64,000 nucleotides of DNA from Salipiger bermudensis (GCF_020171625.1 NZ_JAIUZY010000014.1:1-64000); one strand, 5' to 3'. Shown: positions 26,697 to 35,706, counted from the first letter of the stretch. A program made the numbers and translations. The notes: generated by a model not told the origin, from the letters alone.

Positions 26697-27719
26697 ATGC
26701 GCATAACCGCCGTAACATGCGTGAAAAACGAGGGCCCGTTCCTGCTGGAATGGGTGGCCTACAACCGCCTTCTCGGGGTCACCGACTTCCTGATCTATTC
26801 CAACGATTGCAGCGACGGCACCGACGCGCTTCTCGACGCGCTGGCGCCTTGGGGCGTGGTGCACCTGCCCAACCCGGCCACCGGGCGCAACTACCAGATG
26901 GAGGCGCTGAAGCACGCCCGGAAGCAGCCGGTCGTCAGGCAGGCGGACTGGGTCTGGGTGGCGGATGTGGACGAGTTCCTCAACATCCACGCGGGCGACC
27001 ACACCATCCCGGCGCTGGTCGACGCCTGCGGCGATCCGCAGGCGATCTCGGTCAGCTTCCAGTTCTTCGCCAATGACGGCGTCGAGCGCTTCGAGGACCG
27101 CCCGGTGATCGGGCAGTTCAGCCGCTCGCACAATCCCGACCTCTGGTGCGCCGAGAGCGCGATCGAGGTCAAAACACTGGTGCGAAACGATTTCCCGCTG
27201 CACTATTACGGCGCACACCGGCCCTTTCATCGCGTGACCGAAGGCGCCGAACCGCCGCGCTGGACCGATGGCTCGGGCCGCGAGGTGCCGCGGAAATTCC
27301 TCGTCGCGGCCAACACGCGCCGCATCCGCAAGTTCCCCGCTGCCGGTGCCCGGCGCCATGCCACGCTGAACCACTACGCGCTGCGCTCGCTCGACAGCTA
27401 CCTCGTGAAGACCGACCGCGGCGACGTGAACCGCGAGGGCCGCGCCTTCGATGACACCTACTGGCGCGAGCGCAACGACCGGGCCTATGAGGACCGCTCG
27501 ATCCAGCGCCACCTCCCGGCGCTGGAAGCGGCCTTGCAAGAGATGAAGGCCGGACCGCTCGGAGCGCTGCACGAGGAAGCGGTACGCCGCCACCGTGCCA
27601 AGCGCGACGACCTGATGGCGCAGCCCGCCTATGCCAAGATGCGCGCCCATCTTAAGGCCCTGCCGACGCTGCCGCCGGGAGAGCTCGAGCTGATGCGCGA
27701 ACTGGGGATGGCGCCATGA
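26697..27719 (+). CDS. Glycosyltransferase family 2 protein (DVDEF type)
   Basis: This soluble 340-aa glycosyltransferase has the N-terminal motif ITAVTCVKNEGPFLLEWVAYN, a nucleotide-sugar/metal site VWVADVDEFLNIH near residue 100, and HATLNHYALRSLDSYLVKTDRG in the C-terminal half. It shares this architecture with the C-terminal part of the 28348 fusion and with the 31415 gene. The acceptor and sugar are unknown. The start at 26697 follows GCAGGG. It is the first gene of a five-gene coupled operon; the next start overlaps by 4 nt. Confidence 0.85.
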   Translation: MRITAVTCVKNEGPFLLEWVAYNRLLGVTDFLIYSNDCSDGTDALLDALAPWGVVHLPNPATGRNYQMEALKHARKQPVVRQADWVWVADVDEFLNIHAGDHTIPALVDACGDPQAISVSFQFFANDGVERFEDRPVIGQFSRSHNPDLWCAESAIEVKTLVRNDFPLHYYGAHRPFHRVTEGAEPPRWTDGSGREVPRKFLVAANTRRIRKFPAAGARRHATLNHYALRSLDSYLVKTDRGDVNREGRAFDDTYWRERNDRAYEDRSIQRHLPALEAALQEMKAGPLGALHEEAVRRHRAKRDDLMAQPAYAKMRAHLKALPTLPPGELELMRELGMAP

Positions 27720-28351
27720 GCGTGCGGGTGATCAATCTCGGCCTGCCCAAGACCGGCACGACCACGCTCGGCCTGGCGCTCGAACAGGCCGGGCTGCGGG
27801 TGGCGGATTTCAAGCTGCGCCGCCGGACCTGCCCGGACAAGACCATCGCCGGCAGCTTCGTCGCGCGGCAACTCTATGACGGCTATTACGGCTCGGGCGA
27901 TCCGCTGGAGAAGCTCGGGGCCTTCGATGCGCTGGCTGAGATATCGGTGTTAAATCGAGATCTATGTCTCTGGCCGCAAACGGATTTCGGACTTATCCAG
28001 AGCCTGCGCGAGCGCCATCCCGAGCTGCGCTTCGTGGCCTCGTATCGCGATCCCGAGGCCACCGCGCACTCGATGCTGCGCTGGTCGGACCTTGGCAGCG
28101 ACCGCCTGCCGTCAGGCAACATCCCCGGCCTGCCGCGCGGCTATGGCGAGACCCGTCTGCAACGCGCGCAATGGGTGGCGCAGCACTATGCCTTCCTGCG
28201 CGCGATCTTTGCCGAGGACCCGCGCTTTCTCGAGTACGATATCGACGATCCGACCGCGCCCGAGCGGCTTTCGGCGCATCTGGGGATCGAGCTGCCATGG
28301 TGGGGAAAAGCCAACGAGAACAGGTCGATGCCCCGGGAGGATGCTGAGTGA
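27716..28351 (+). CDS. Sulfotransferase-like protein
   Basis: The 211-aa protein opens with an intact 5'-phosphosulfate-binding loop, LGLPKTGTTTLGLAL (about residues 8-22). A later Arg/Ser-type segment, ASYRDPEATAHSMLR, fits the 3'-phosphate-binding region of PAPS-dependent sulfotransferases. It probably sulfates a glycan made by the neighbouring glycosyltransferases. It overlaps both neighbours by 4 nt. A short AT-rich patch near 27938-27971 stands out from the rest. Confidence 0.75.
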   Translation: MSVRVINLGLPKTGTTTLGLALEQAGLRVADFKLRRRTCPDKTIAGSFVARQLYDGYYGSGDPLEKLGAFDALAEISVLNRDLCLWPQTDFGLIQSLRERHPELRFVASYRDPEATAHSMLRWSDLGSDRLPSGNIPGLPRGYGETRLQRAQWVAQHYAFLRAIFAEDPRFLEYDIDDPTAPERLSAHLGIELPWWGKANENRSMPREDAE

Positions 28352-30711
28352 AGATCATCGTGCATATCGGACCCGACGGCGCTACCTCCGACCGCCTGCA
28401 ACGGGTGCTGCACCCCAAGCGCGACCAGCTGAGGTCAAAGGGCGTGCTTTATGCCCGCACCCCTGGGGCCAAGAACCACACGCGGCTCTTCATGGCGGTG
28501 AACGCGCCCGAGGCGGTCGGCACCCTGCGCTTCAACCGGGGGTTCATCACCCCCGCGGCGCAGGCGGCCCTGCGCGTTGAGGTGGCGCAGCAGCTGGCCG
28601 ACGAGGTCGCCCAGACCCGCCCAGACACGCTGATCCTGTCGGCGCACCAGTTTGGATCAACGCTCTCATCCCATAATGAAATCAACGATCTGAAAGAAAT
28701 ACTTCAACCGATATCGGAAGACATCGAGATCGTCGCCCATATCGACGATCCGGCCAGAATGCTGGTGAGCCGCTACACCGCGCAGCTGTTCGAAGGGCGC
28801 AGCCGTTCGCTCGATCTCGAGCTTGGGCTGCTGGCGGAAGACAACTGGTGGGAGGCGGCCCGCGCCACGCATCCCGCCCCGGATCCGCAGGCCGGTCGTT
28901 TTTCCGAGGTTCAGGGCGCGGTGCACTGGCTGGATTTCAGGCGTCTGCAACAGGCGTGGGAGGCGGTGTTCGGTGCGGGCCGCCTGCGCTTTCGCTCGCT
29001 CGATCCGTCTCTGCTCTATTCCGAGGCCGCCACCGAGGAAATCCGCGCCGCCTTCGGCATTACCGAGACCATCGGCAAGGCCGCGCCCGAGCGGGTGCCC
29101 GCGTCGCCCTCTGCGGCATGGATGGCGCGCTGCCGCCAGATGAACGACGTGCTCCTGCGCCTTCTGGCGAAGCGCGAGACCATCCTGCCACGGCCGCTCT
29201 GGCGCAAGATGCTGGGCGAGATCAAGGTGCATGGCGCGCCCATCGACCCGAGCAGCCTGCACGCGGTCTCCGAACGCTTTGCGCAAGACCTCGCAGCGCT
29301 CTCAGCCGCGCATCCCGGCCTCGATCCCGCTCACCTTGCGCCCCCGCCCAAAGCCGTGCCGTGGCAGGAGGCGGACCCGACCCTCGGCTTCCGCGCGACG
29401 CAGTATCTCATGGCCTTCCGCTGGCGCATCGCGCAGGCCAGCAAGGAGGCGGAGGCCGAAAAGGCGCCCGCGATCGCCGCCCTTGCCAAGCCCACACCTG
29501 CGCCCGCACCGACGCCCGCGATGCCCAAGCTCTCGCCCTGGGCCGAGCGCTTCCTGCCCGACCTCGCGAAGCAGAACGTGGCCAAGCTGCAGCGCTCGCC
29601 CTTCCGTCCGCACAACCGCCTCGGGCGCGTCGACGAAGAGGTCGCAGCCGCGCCCTACGCCCCGGCCTCGCGCCAGAGCCCCGCGCGCGGCACCGGCAAC
29701 GTCATCGTCGGCTGCATGAAGAACGAGGCGCCCTACATTCTCGAATGGGTCGCCTATCACCGCGCCGTGGGGTTCGACACGTTCCTGATCTACAGCAACG
29801 GTTGCGAGGACGGCACCGCGCAGATCCTCGACAGGCTGCAGGCGATGGGCGTGCTTGAGCATCGCGACAATGACGGGTGGCGAGGCAAGTCGCCGCAGCA
29901 GCACGCGCTCGACCGCTCGCTCAAGGAGCCGGTGCTTCGAGATGCCGACTGGATCGCGCATATCGACGTCGACGAGTTCGTCAACATCCGCTGCGGCAAT
30001 GGCACGCTGAGCGATCTGTTCGACCGCGTGCCCGATGCCAGCAACATCGCAATGACCTGGCGGCTCTTCGGCCACAATGGCGTGACCCGACTCGAAGATC
30101 GCTTCGTGATCGATCAGTTCGACACCTGCGCCCCGAAATTCTGCCCCAAGCCGCACACGGTCTGGGGCTTCAAGACGCTGTTCCGCAACATCGGCGCCTA
30201 CGGCAAGATCTCGTGCCACCGCCCCAACAAGCTGGCCGAGGGCTTCGAAGATAAGGTGAAATGGGTCAACGGTTCCGGCGCCGACATGACCTGCGAGGCG
30301 CTCCGCAACGGATGGCGCAATTCCAAGAAGACCATCGGCTACGATCTGGTGCAGCTCAACCACTACGCCCTGCGCAGCGCCGAGAGCTTCCTGATCAAGC
30401 GCCAGCGCGGGCGGGCGCTGCATGTGGACCGCTCGATCGGGCTGAACTACTGGATCCGGATGGACTGGGACGGCGCGCGCGACCTGACCATCAAGCGCAA
30501 CCTGCCCCGCCTCCGAGCCGAGTTTGACCGGCTTCTCGCCGATCCCGAACTCAGGCGCCTGCATGTGGCCGGAGTCGCTTGGCACAAGGCCAAGGCCGAG
30601 GAGTTGCACAAGACGCCGGAGTTCGAAGAACTCTACCAGCAGGCTCTCGCCCTGCGCCTGACCGAAACCGAGCGGGTGGCCTATGCTCTCGCCCTTGATC
30701 TGGAGAGCTGA
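28348..30711 (+). CDS. Sulfotransferase-like / glycosyltransferase fusion (787 aa)
   Basis: The N-terminal half (about residues 1-310) has the outline of a sulfotransferase. The usual HIGTxKTGTT loop reads HIGPDGATSDRLQ, however, so the PAPS-binding lysine is gone. A Pro/Ala linker (about 375-395) joins it to a complete family-2 glycosyltransferase (about 450-760) with VIVGCMKNEAPYILEWVAYH and WIAHIDVDEFVNIR. The start is a GTG overlapping the previous stop (GTGA), with a GGGAGG site ahead. The first half may be a scaffold or acceptor-binding domain. An AT-rich patch lies at 28650-28730. Confidence 0.8.
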   Translation: MKIIVHIGPDGATSDRLQRVLHPKRDQLRSKGVLYARTPGAKNHTRLFMAVNAPEAVGTLRFNRGFITPAAQAALRVEVAQQLADEVAQTRPDTLILSAHQFGSTLSSHNEINDLKEILQPISEDIEIVAHIDDPARMLVSRYTAQLFEGRSRSLDLELGLLAEDNWWEAARATHPAPDPQAGRFSEVQGAVHWLDFRRLQQAWEAVFGAGRLRFRSLDPSLLYSEAATEEIRAAFGITETIGKAAPERVPASPSAAWMARCRQMNDVLLRLLAKRETILPRPLWRKMLGEIKVHGAPIDPSSLHAVSERFAQDLAALSAAHPGLDPAHLAPPPKAVPWQEADPTLGFRATQYLMAFRWRIAQASKEAEAEKAPAIAALAKPTPAPAPTPAMPKLSPWAERFLPDLAKQNVAKLQRSPFRPHNRLGRVDEEVAAAPYAPASRQSPARGTGNVIVGCMKNEAPYILEWVAYHRAVGFDTFLIYSNGCEDGTAQILDRLQAMGVLEHRDNDGWRGKSPQQHALDRSLKEPVLRDADWIAHIDVDEFVNIRCGNGTLSDLFDRVPDASNIAMTWRLFGHNGVTRLEDRFVIDQFDTCAPKFCPKPHTVWGFKTLFRNIGAYGKISCHRPNKLAEGFEDKVKWVNGSGADMTCEALRNGWRNSKKTIGYDLVQLNHYALRSAESFLIKRQRGRALHVDRSIGLNYWIRMDWDGARDLTIKRNLPRLRAEFDRLLADPELRRLHVAGVAWHKAKAEELHKTPEFEELYQQALALRLTETERVAYALALDLES

Positions 30712-30714
30712 GAG

Positions 30715-31410
30715 ATGGATGGCGACGGCCCCAAGACCCCGTTCCTGCGCTCGCGCGGGCTCAAGATTCCCAAGCATCCGCAGATCACCACCGGCCGGGT
30801 GCGCGGCGCGATCCGCGACGAGACCTACGAGCGCAAGGAATGCGACGCGGTCTCGCGCGTGGTGCACGAGGGCGACCGGGTGCTCGAGCTGGGCGGCGGC
30901 ATCGGCTACATGTCGACGCTGCTCTCGGTCAGGCGCAAGGTGGCGCGCGTGGTGAGCTACGAGGCCAACCCGGCGCTGATCGCCTATATCGCGAGCGTCC
31001 ATGCAGCCAACGAGGTGACAAACGTCGAGGTCCGCAATGCGCTGCTGACCGCCGAGGGCGGCGAGCCGGTGGACTTCCACGTGAGGCGCAATTTCCTCGG
31101 CTCCTCGATGGATCGCGAAGCCGATCCCGAGAGTATCACCAAAACTGTGAAGATCGACCAGCATCGGCTCTCGGACGTGCTCGAGGAGGTGCAGCCCGAG
31201 GTGCTGGTCTGCGACATCGAGGGGGCCGAGGCGGATCTGCTGCCGGCGGGCGACTGGTCGCGCCTGCGCTGCGCCATCATCGAGCTGCACCCGCAATGGA
31301 TCGGCCAGAGCGGCGTTCAGGCCGTCTTCGATGCCATGCACCGCGCCGGGCTCACCTATTTTCCCAAGGCCTCCGAGGCGAAGGTGGTCACCTTCCGGAA
31401 AGGCTGGTGA
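30715..31410 (+). CDS. FkbM-family methyltransferase
   Basis: The 231-aa SAM-dependent methyltransferase has motif I VLELGGGIGYMSTLL (about residues 57-71), the acidic end of strand 2 VVSYEANPAL and the FkbM-type VLVCDIEGAEADLL. FkbM enzymes O-methylate sugars and polyketides, so it may methylate the glycan of this cluster. It starts 3 nt after the fusion gene, with GGAG upstream, and ends 4 nt before the next glycosyltransferase. Confidence 0.85.
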   Translation: MDGDGPKTPFLRSRGLKIPKHPQITTGRVRGAIRDETYERKECDAVSRVVHEGDRVLELGGGIGYMSTLLSVRRKVARVVSYEANPALIAYIASVHAANEVTNVEVRNALLTAEGGEPVDFHVRRNFLGSSMDREADPESITKTVKIDQHRLSDVLEEVQPEVLVCDIEGAEADLLPAGDWSRLRCAIIELHPQWIGQSGVQAVFDAMHRAGLTYFPKASEAKVVTFRKGW

Positions 31411-31414
31411 GCGC

Positions 31415-32488
31415 GTGAAGATCACCGCGGTTCTCTGCGTCCGCAACGAGGGCGCCTTCCTGCTCGACTGGCTGGCGCATCATCTGGCCTGCGGCATCAC
31501 CCACGTCGTGGCGCTGTCGAATGATTGCGACGACGGCACCGACGCGCTCCTCGACCGGCTCGAGGCGCTCGGCCACGTCACCCACATCCGCAATGACGGC
31601 CCCTACGACAAGGGCGGCATCCAGTTCACCGGGCTGAAGCTTGCCGACAGGAGCGCCGCGGTGCGGGAAGCCGACTGGCTGCTGGCGCTCGACGTGGACG
31701 AGTTCGTCAACGTGCATGTGGGCGGGCGCACTCTGCCCGAGCTGATCGCCGCCCTGCCCGAGGCGGATGCCATCACCCTGACCTGGCGGCTTTTCGGCAA
31801 TGCCGGGGTGCTGCGCTACGCCGACCGCCCGGTGCCCGAGCAGTTCACCCGCGCCGCGCCGGTGGCGATGGTCTGGCCGTGGCGCTCGGCGATGTTCAAG
31901 ACGCTCTACCGCAACGATGGCACCTACGCGAAGCTCGGCGTGCATCGCCCGCGCAGCCCCGACCCCGCCCGCGCGGACGCAGCGCGCTGGTTCGACGGCG
32001 AGGGCCGCGCGCTTGACGCGCAGTTCCGCACGCGGCGGATCTTTTCCAATTACGGGCGCTCGAACTACGCGCTGGCACAGCTCAACCACTACCCACTCGG
32101 CGCCATGGAGAGCTACGTGCTGAAGGCCGATCGCGGGCGCGCGGTGCATTCCGACCATCTGCTCGGCCTCGACTACTGGGTCGAGCGCAACTTCAACACC
32201 GACGAGGACCAAACCATCCTCGCATTGGCGCCGCAGGTGGCCGAGCGGCGCGCCGCGCTGGCCGCCGATGCCGAGCTCGGGCGCCTGCACGCGGCGGCGG
32301 TGGCGTGGCGGCAGGCGCGCTTCGAGGCGTTGATGCTGCAAGAGCCCTATCGGGCGCTGCTCGGGCGGCTGCTGATGACGCCGCCGAGCCAGCCCTTGGC
32401 GCCCCGGACCGCCTCGGTGCTGCATCAGTTCGCGCAGCGCGCCCGGTCGGCAGAGGACGAAACGCAGCCGCAGAACGGCAACCTTTGA
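31415..32488 (+). CDS. Glycosyltransferase family 2 protein (DVDEF type)
   Basis: This 357-aa paralogue of the 26697 and 28348 enzymes has ITAVLCVRNEGAFLLDWLAHH, LLALDVDEFVNVH and LAQLNHYPLGAMESYVLKADRG. It is best started at a GTG at 31415, which gives the same N terminus as its paralogue. It has no strong ribosome site and is probably coupled to the methyltransferase stop 4 nt earlier. It closes the coupled operon; a 139-base AT-richer gap follows. Confidence 0.83.
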   Translation: MKITAVLCVRNEGAFLLDWLAHHLACGITHVVALSNDCDDGTDALLDRLEALGHVTHIRNDGPYDKGGIQFTGLKLADRSAAVREADWLLALDVDEFVNVHVGGRTLPELIAALPEADAITLTWRLFGNAGVLRYADRPVPEQFTRAAPVAMVWPWRSAMFKTLYRNDGTYAKLGVHRPRSPDPARADAARWFDGEGRALDAQFRTRRIFSNYGRSNYALAQLNHYPLGAMESYVLKADRGRAVHSDHLLGLDYWVERNFNTDEDQTILALAPQVAERRAALAADAELGRLHAAAVAWRQARFEALMLQEPYRALLGRLLMTPPSQPLAPRTASVLHQFAQRARSAEDETQPQNGNL

Positions 32489-32627
32489 GAGAAACGCTGC
32501 TTTTTCGACAATTGGGGCGGACAATCTTACCGCGAATTCAGCATAATTTCGCCAAAAACGAAGAACACTATTTCCACCAGCAAGAAGAGCCGCAACACTG
32601 CGGGTTCCAGATAGATGGCAGGCACAG

Positions 32628-33617
32628 ATGCAGGATCAGACAGATCTTTCCGCGGTCGATCTCAGCGGACTCGAGCGCAAGCAGTGGATCCGCCGGATCT
32701 CGGAGATCGGCGAGAGCGACGGGTTCACCGAACCCCTCGGCGCGCAGCATCACGCGGTTTTCGTCGAACGCGGCGACACGCTTCTGGTCAGCTTTGAATC
32801 CGCGCCCGGCATCGACGCGCTGTCCGAAACCGCAACGCCGCTGGGCTGGGAGATGGCGCGCAACTGCGACTGGTCGTCGCTGACGGTGCTGTGCACCGCC
32901 GACACGTGGTTCCGCGACGCGGCGGTCTACACGTTCTTCGACCAACTGCTCGATGATGGCTTCTTCGACGATTTCGAGACTGTGGTGTTTTATGGCGCCG
33001 GGCCCTGCGGCTATGCGGCCGCGGCCTATTCGGTGACCGCTCCCGGCGCCCGGGTGGTGATGCTGCAGCCGCAGGCCACGCTCGATCCCCGCGTTACTGA
33101 ATGGGACGAGCGCTTCACCGAGATGCGGCGCACCGACTTCACCTCGCGCTTCGGCTACGCCCCCGACATGATCGACGCGGCTGAGCGGGCCTATCTGCTG
33201 TACGATCCGCGCGAGCGCTTCGATGCGATGCACGCGGCGCTTTTCACCCGGCCCAATGTCGAGCGCCTCCGCCTGCCCTTCATGGGCAGCGCGCTGCAGG
33301 GCGACCTGCTCGATCTCGAGCTTCTGGGGCCGCTGCTCAGCGCCGCCGCCGAGGATCGTCTCGAAAGGCTGAGCTTTGCCAAGATGATGCGCGCCCGGCG
33401 CGACCACCCGCCGTATCTGCGCAAGCTGCTGATGCGGCTCGAGGGCGACGGGCGCATGAGACTGGCCGAGGCGCTTTGCGAGAACGTCACCAGACGGATG
33501 GACGCGCCGCGCTTCCGCCGCCGTCTCGCCGCGCTGCGCGCCAAGCGCTCGCGGCCCGATCAAGGCGAACAGACCGCACCGGACGAACAGGGCGAACAGA
33601 TCCCCGCCGAGGCCTGA
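32628..33617 (+). CDS. Conserved protein of unknown function, hydrolase-like elbow without Ser
   Basis: The 329-aa soluble protein has a central segment FYGAGPCGYAAAAYSV (about residues 121-136). It resembles the nucleophile elbow of alpha/beta-hydrolases (YGSSMGGYAA), but Gly stands where the Ser nucleophile would be. A Trp/Asp-rich motif before it (CTADTWFRDAAVYTFFDQLLDDGFF) and MLQPQATLDPRVTEWD after it look family-specific. The C terminus is basic, then Glu-rich. It follows the glycan operon after a gap and may be separately transcribed. Confidence 0.7.
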   Translation: MQDQTDLSAVDLSGLERKQWIRRISEIGESDGFTEPLGAQHHAVFVERGDTLLVSFESAPGIDALSETATPLGWEMARNCDWSSLTVLCTADTWFRDAAVYTFFDQLLDDGFFDDFETVVFYGAGPCGYAAAAYSVTAPGARVVMLQPQATLDPRVTEWDERFTEMRRTDFTSRFGYAPDMIDAAERAYLLYDPRERFDAMHAALFTRPNVERLRLPFMGSALQGDLLDLELLGPLLSAAAEDRLERLSFAKMMRARRDHPPYLRKLLMRLEGDGRMRLAEALCENVTRRMDAPRFRRRLAALRAKRSRPDQGEQTAPDEQGEQIPAEA

Positions 33618-33623
33618 GCCGCC

Positions 33624-34391
33624 TCAGGCGGAGATGGCGCGCAGCGCCCTCGCCCGCGCCGGCGGGATCGCGGCAACCTCGACGCCGGTAAAGACATGCA
33701 GCGTGTTCATCGCGCGGTCGACGACGGCGTGATCGCTCACCCAGCCCCCCATGCCCAGATAGGTGCGCAGGAGCGGCGGGATCAACGGCATCGCCTGCCG
33801 GGCATCGGCGCCCTCCTGCGGAAACTCACAGGTCTCGGCCGCCCGGCGCCCGATCTGCCAGCGCGCCGGCGCCAGATGCCGCGCGGCGAGATGCGCGAAG
33901 GCCGGCGCGAAGGGCGCGGGATCGGTACCGGCAAAGCTTGCGCAACCGAAGAGCAGCCCCGCCCCGCCTCGATCCACCAGCGCGGTGATCGCGCCCCAGG
34001 CGAGCCGCAGCACATCGGGATCCCCGCATCCGGGGCGCAGGCAGAACCGTCCCAGCTCGAGCATGGGGCCGCCGAACGCTTCGAGCCGCGACAGGTCATA
34101 GAACTGGCCGGAATAGCTTGTGCCGATGGCGGCGCCATCGTCGAGCCAGAGATAGCGGAAACAGGCCAGCAGCGTGCCCTCGCCGGTCCCCTCGATCAGC
34201 ACGTGCCGGCAGAGCGGGTCGAACGCATCGACATCGGCAGGCCCCTCCGGGCCGAAGAACGCACGACCGCGCAAGGCCTGCGCCCGGCTCAGATCCTCTG
34301 GGTCCAAGGCCAGCCGTACGCGGTAGCGTCCGCGCTGCAGCAGGACGCCGCCGCTCTCTGCCGCGCCGTCGCTCTCCCCGAAGGTTGCCAC
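33624..34391 (-). CDS. olsB: L-ornithine N-alpha-acyltransferase (OlsB-type, ornithine lipid synthesis)
   Basis: OlsB attaches a 3-hydroxyacyl chain from ACP to ornithine, giving lyso-ornithine lipid. The 255-aa GNAT-fold product has the family segments RALRGRAFFG-like LSRAQALRGRAFF (about 33-45), DAFDPLCRHVLIE, and LELGRFCLRPGC near the acyl-donor site. The OlsA partner is not in this window. It is convergent with the unknown gene and downstream of bamE on the same strand. Confidence 0.82.
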   Translation of the reverse strand: MATFGESDGAAESGGVLLQRGRYRVRLALDPEDLSRAQALRGRAFFGPEGPADVDAFDPLCRHVLIEGTGEGTLLACFRYLWLDDGAAIGTSYSGQFYDLSRLEAFGGPMLELGRFCLRPGCGDPDVLRLAWGAITALVDRGGAGLLFGCASFAGTDPAPFAPAFAHLAARHLAPARWQIGRRAAETCEFPQEGADARQAMPLIPPLLRTYLGMGGWVSDHAVVDRAMNTLHVFTGVEVAAIPPARARALRAISA

Positions 34392-34403
34392 GGCGCGCGC
34401 CCG

Positions 34404-34856
34404 TTACTGCTGGGTGAACTGGTCGAGAGAGATGCCGCCGATATTGCCAAAGAGCTTGCGGATGAAGCTCAGCTCGCCATCGGTGGTCCGGGTGACGCGG
34501 CGCGTGAGCGGCACCACATTGCCATCCTCGAGCCCGTAGCGGGTGATGTTCTGGACCACGTCGTTGGCGTCGAAGCTGACCGCCAGCACCTCGCGGTTGA
34601 CCACCTGCGGGGCCTGCCAGGCGAACTGGCGCATCTCGGATTCGATGTAGTAGAACCCTCCATCGTTGGCCACGCCCGAGGCGGACGGCACGCCGATCAC
34701 GTCTTCCACGGTGCCGCGGGTGTCGACGCCGGGCACGATCTCCTGCAGATCTTCTTCCGAGGGCACATAGCCATGCGTCCGGTACTGCGCGCTGCACGCG
34801 GACAGCCCGAGAACGGCCACCAATGCCACGATCGCCGGAATTGCGGGTTTTGCCAT
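34404..34856 (-). CDS. bamE: Outer membrane assembly lipoprotein BamE
   Basis: BamE is an accessory lipoprotein of the beta-barrel assembly machine. The 150-aa product has a lipoprotein signal (LVAVLGLSAC) and the SmpA/OmlA core: GVDTRGTVEDVIGVPS and FYYIESEMRQFAWQAPQVVNREVLAVSFD. It is divergent from the DUF177 gene, as is common in Rhodobacterales. Confidence 0.88.
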   Translation of the reverse strand: MAKPAIPAIVALVAVLGLSACSAQYRTHGYVPSEEDLQEIVPGVDTRGTVEDVIGVPSASGVANDGGFYYIESEMRQFAWQAPQVVNREVLAVSFDANDVVQNITRYGLEDGNVVPLTRRVTRTTDGELSFIRKLFGNIGGISLDQFTQQ

Positions 34857-34885
34857 CTGCTGCGCCTTGCCTGTTGTCTTGGCCC

Positions 34886-34914
34886 TTGCGGGTTTCTATC
34901 CCCGATTACATAAC
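34886..34914 (+). promoter_or_regulatory. Candidate promoter for the DUF177 gene
   Basis: TTGCGG (34886-34891), a 17-nt spacer and CATAAC (34909-34914) lie 36 bases ahead of the DUF177 start in the bamE divergent gap. Confidence 0.4.
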
Positions 34915-34950
34915 CAAGCCAAGCCCTTCAAGCAAAGGAAAGGCAGCGAT

Positions 34951-35532
34951 ATGAGCCAATCCGGTTCCACCCCCGAACGGCTGCGCGTGGCCGCACTGCG
35001 CACCAACCAGCCAACCACGTTCGACCTGCGACCAGACGAGGCGCGCCGCGACGCGCTCGCCGCAGAGCTCGGCCTGCTCGGTCTGAAGAAACTGCGCCTC
35101 GCCGGCGAGATCCGGCCCGAGGGGCGCGATGCGTGGCGTCTTGAGGCCACCATCGGCGCCACCGTCACCCAGCCCTGCGTCGTCACCCTCGCCCCGGTCA
35201 CCACGCGCATCGACGAGCCGGTCTCGCGGCACTGGCGCCCCGAGGAAGAGTTCCCCTCGGTTCCCGAGGGCGCCGAGGTCGAGATGACCGACGACGAGAC
35301 CGACCCCCTGCCCGGTGTCATCGACCTTGGCGCGGTGATGGCCGAGGCGCTGTCGCTGGCGCTGCCGCTCTACCCCCATGCCGAGGGCGCAGAGGCCGCC
35401 GCCGAGGCGCTCGACGAGCAGGCCGCCCCGTCTCCGGAGGACGAACGCCCGAATCCCTTCGCCGCGCTTGCGGGCCTGCGCGACCAGCTGAAGCGCGATA
35501 CGGAGGATGACGAGGGCGGCGAAAACCGCTAA
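34951..35532 (+). CDS. DUF177 (YceD) family protein
   Basis: This 193-aa YceD/DUF177 protein sits, as almost everywhere, just upstream of rpmF. Relatives are linked to 23S rRNA maturation or L32 function. It contains a paired strand region (GATVTQPCVVTLAPVTTRIDEPV) where other members often have zinc-ligand Cys; only one Cys is present here. The C-terminal tail is acidic. The start at 34951 follows AAAGGAAAGG. Confidence 0.85.
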   Translation: MSQSGSTPERLRVAALRTNQPTTFDLRPDEARRDALAAELGLLGLKKLRLAGEIRPEGRDAWRLEATIGATVTQPCVVTLAPVTTRIDEPVSRHWRPEEEFPSVPEGAEVEMTDDETDPLPGVIDLGAVMAEALSLALPLYPHAEGAEAAAEALDEQAAPSPEDERPNPFAALAGLRDQLKRDTEDDEGGENR

Positions 35533-35560
35533 GCACGCCGACAGGCGCGCGAAATAACGC

Positions 35561-35588
35561 TTGCGGTTTCGCAGGAAACTCCTATTTT
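35561..35588 (+). promoter_or_regulatory. Candidate promoter for rpmF-plsX-fabH
   Basis: TTGCGG (35561-35566), a 16-nt spacer and TATTTT (35583-35588) lie about 120 bases ahead of rpmF. Confidence 0.45.
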
Positions 35589-35706
35589 CGCGCCTTCATC
35601 GGAATTCTGGGTTGCCATCTCCGGGTCTATGCGACTATGAGGCCGGGCACGCCCGAACGGAACGGGCAACGAATTGCCCCCACACGCGAAAGATCGAGGT
35701 TGAGAC

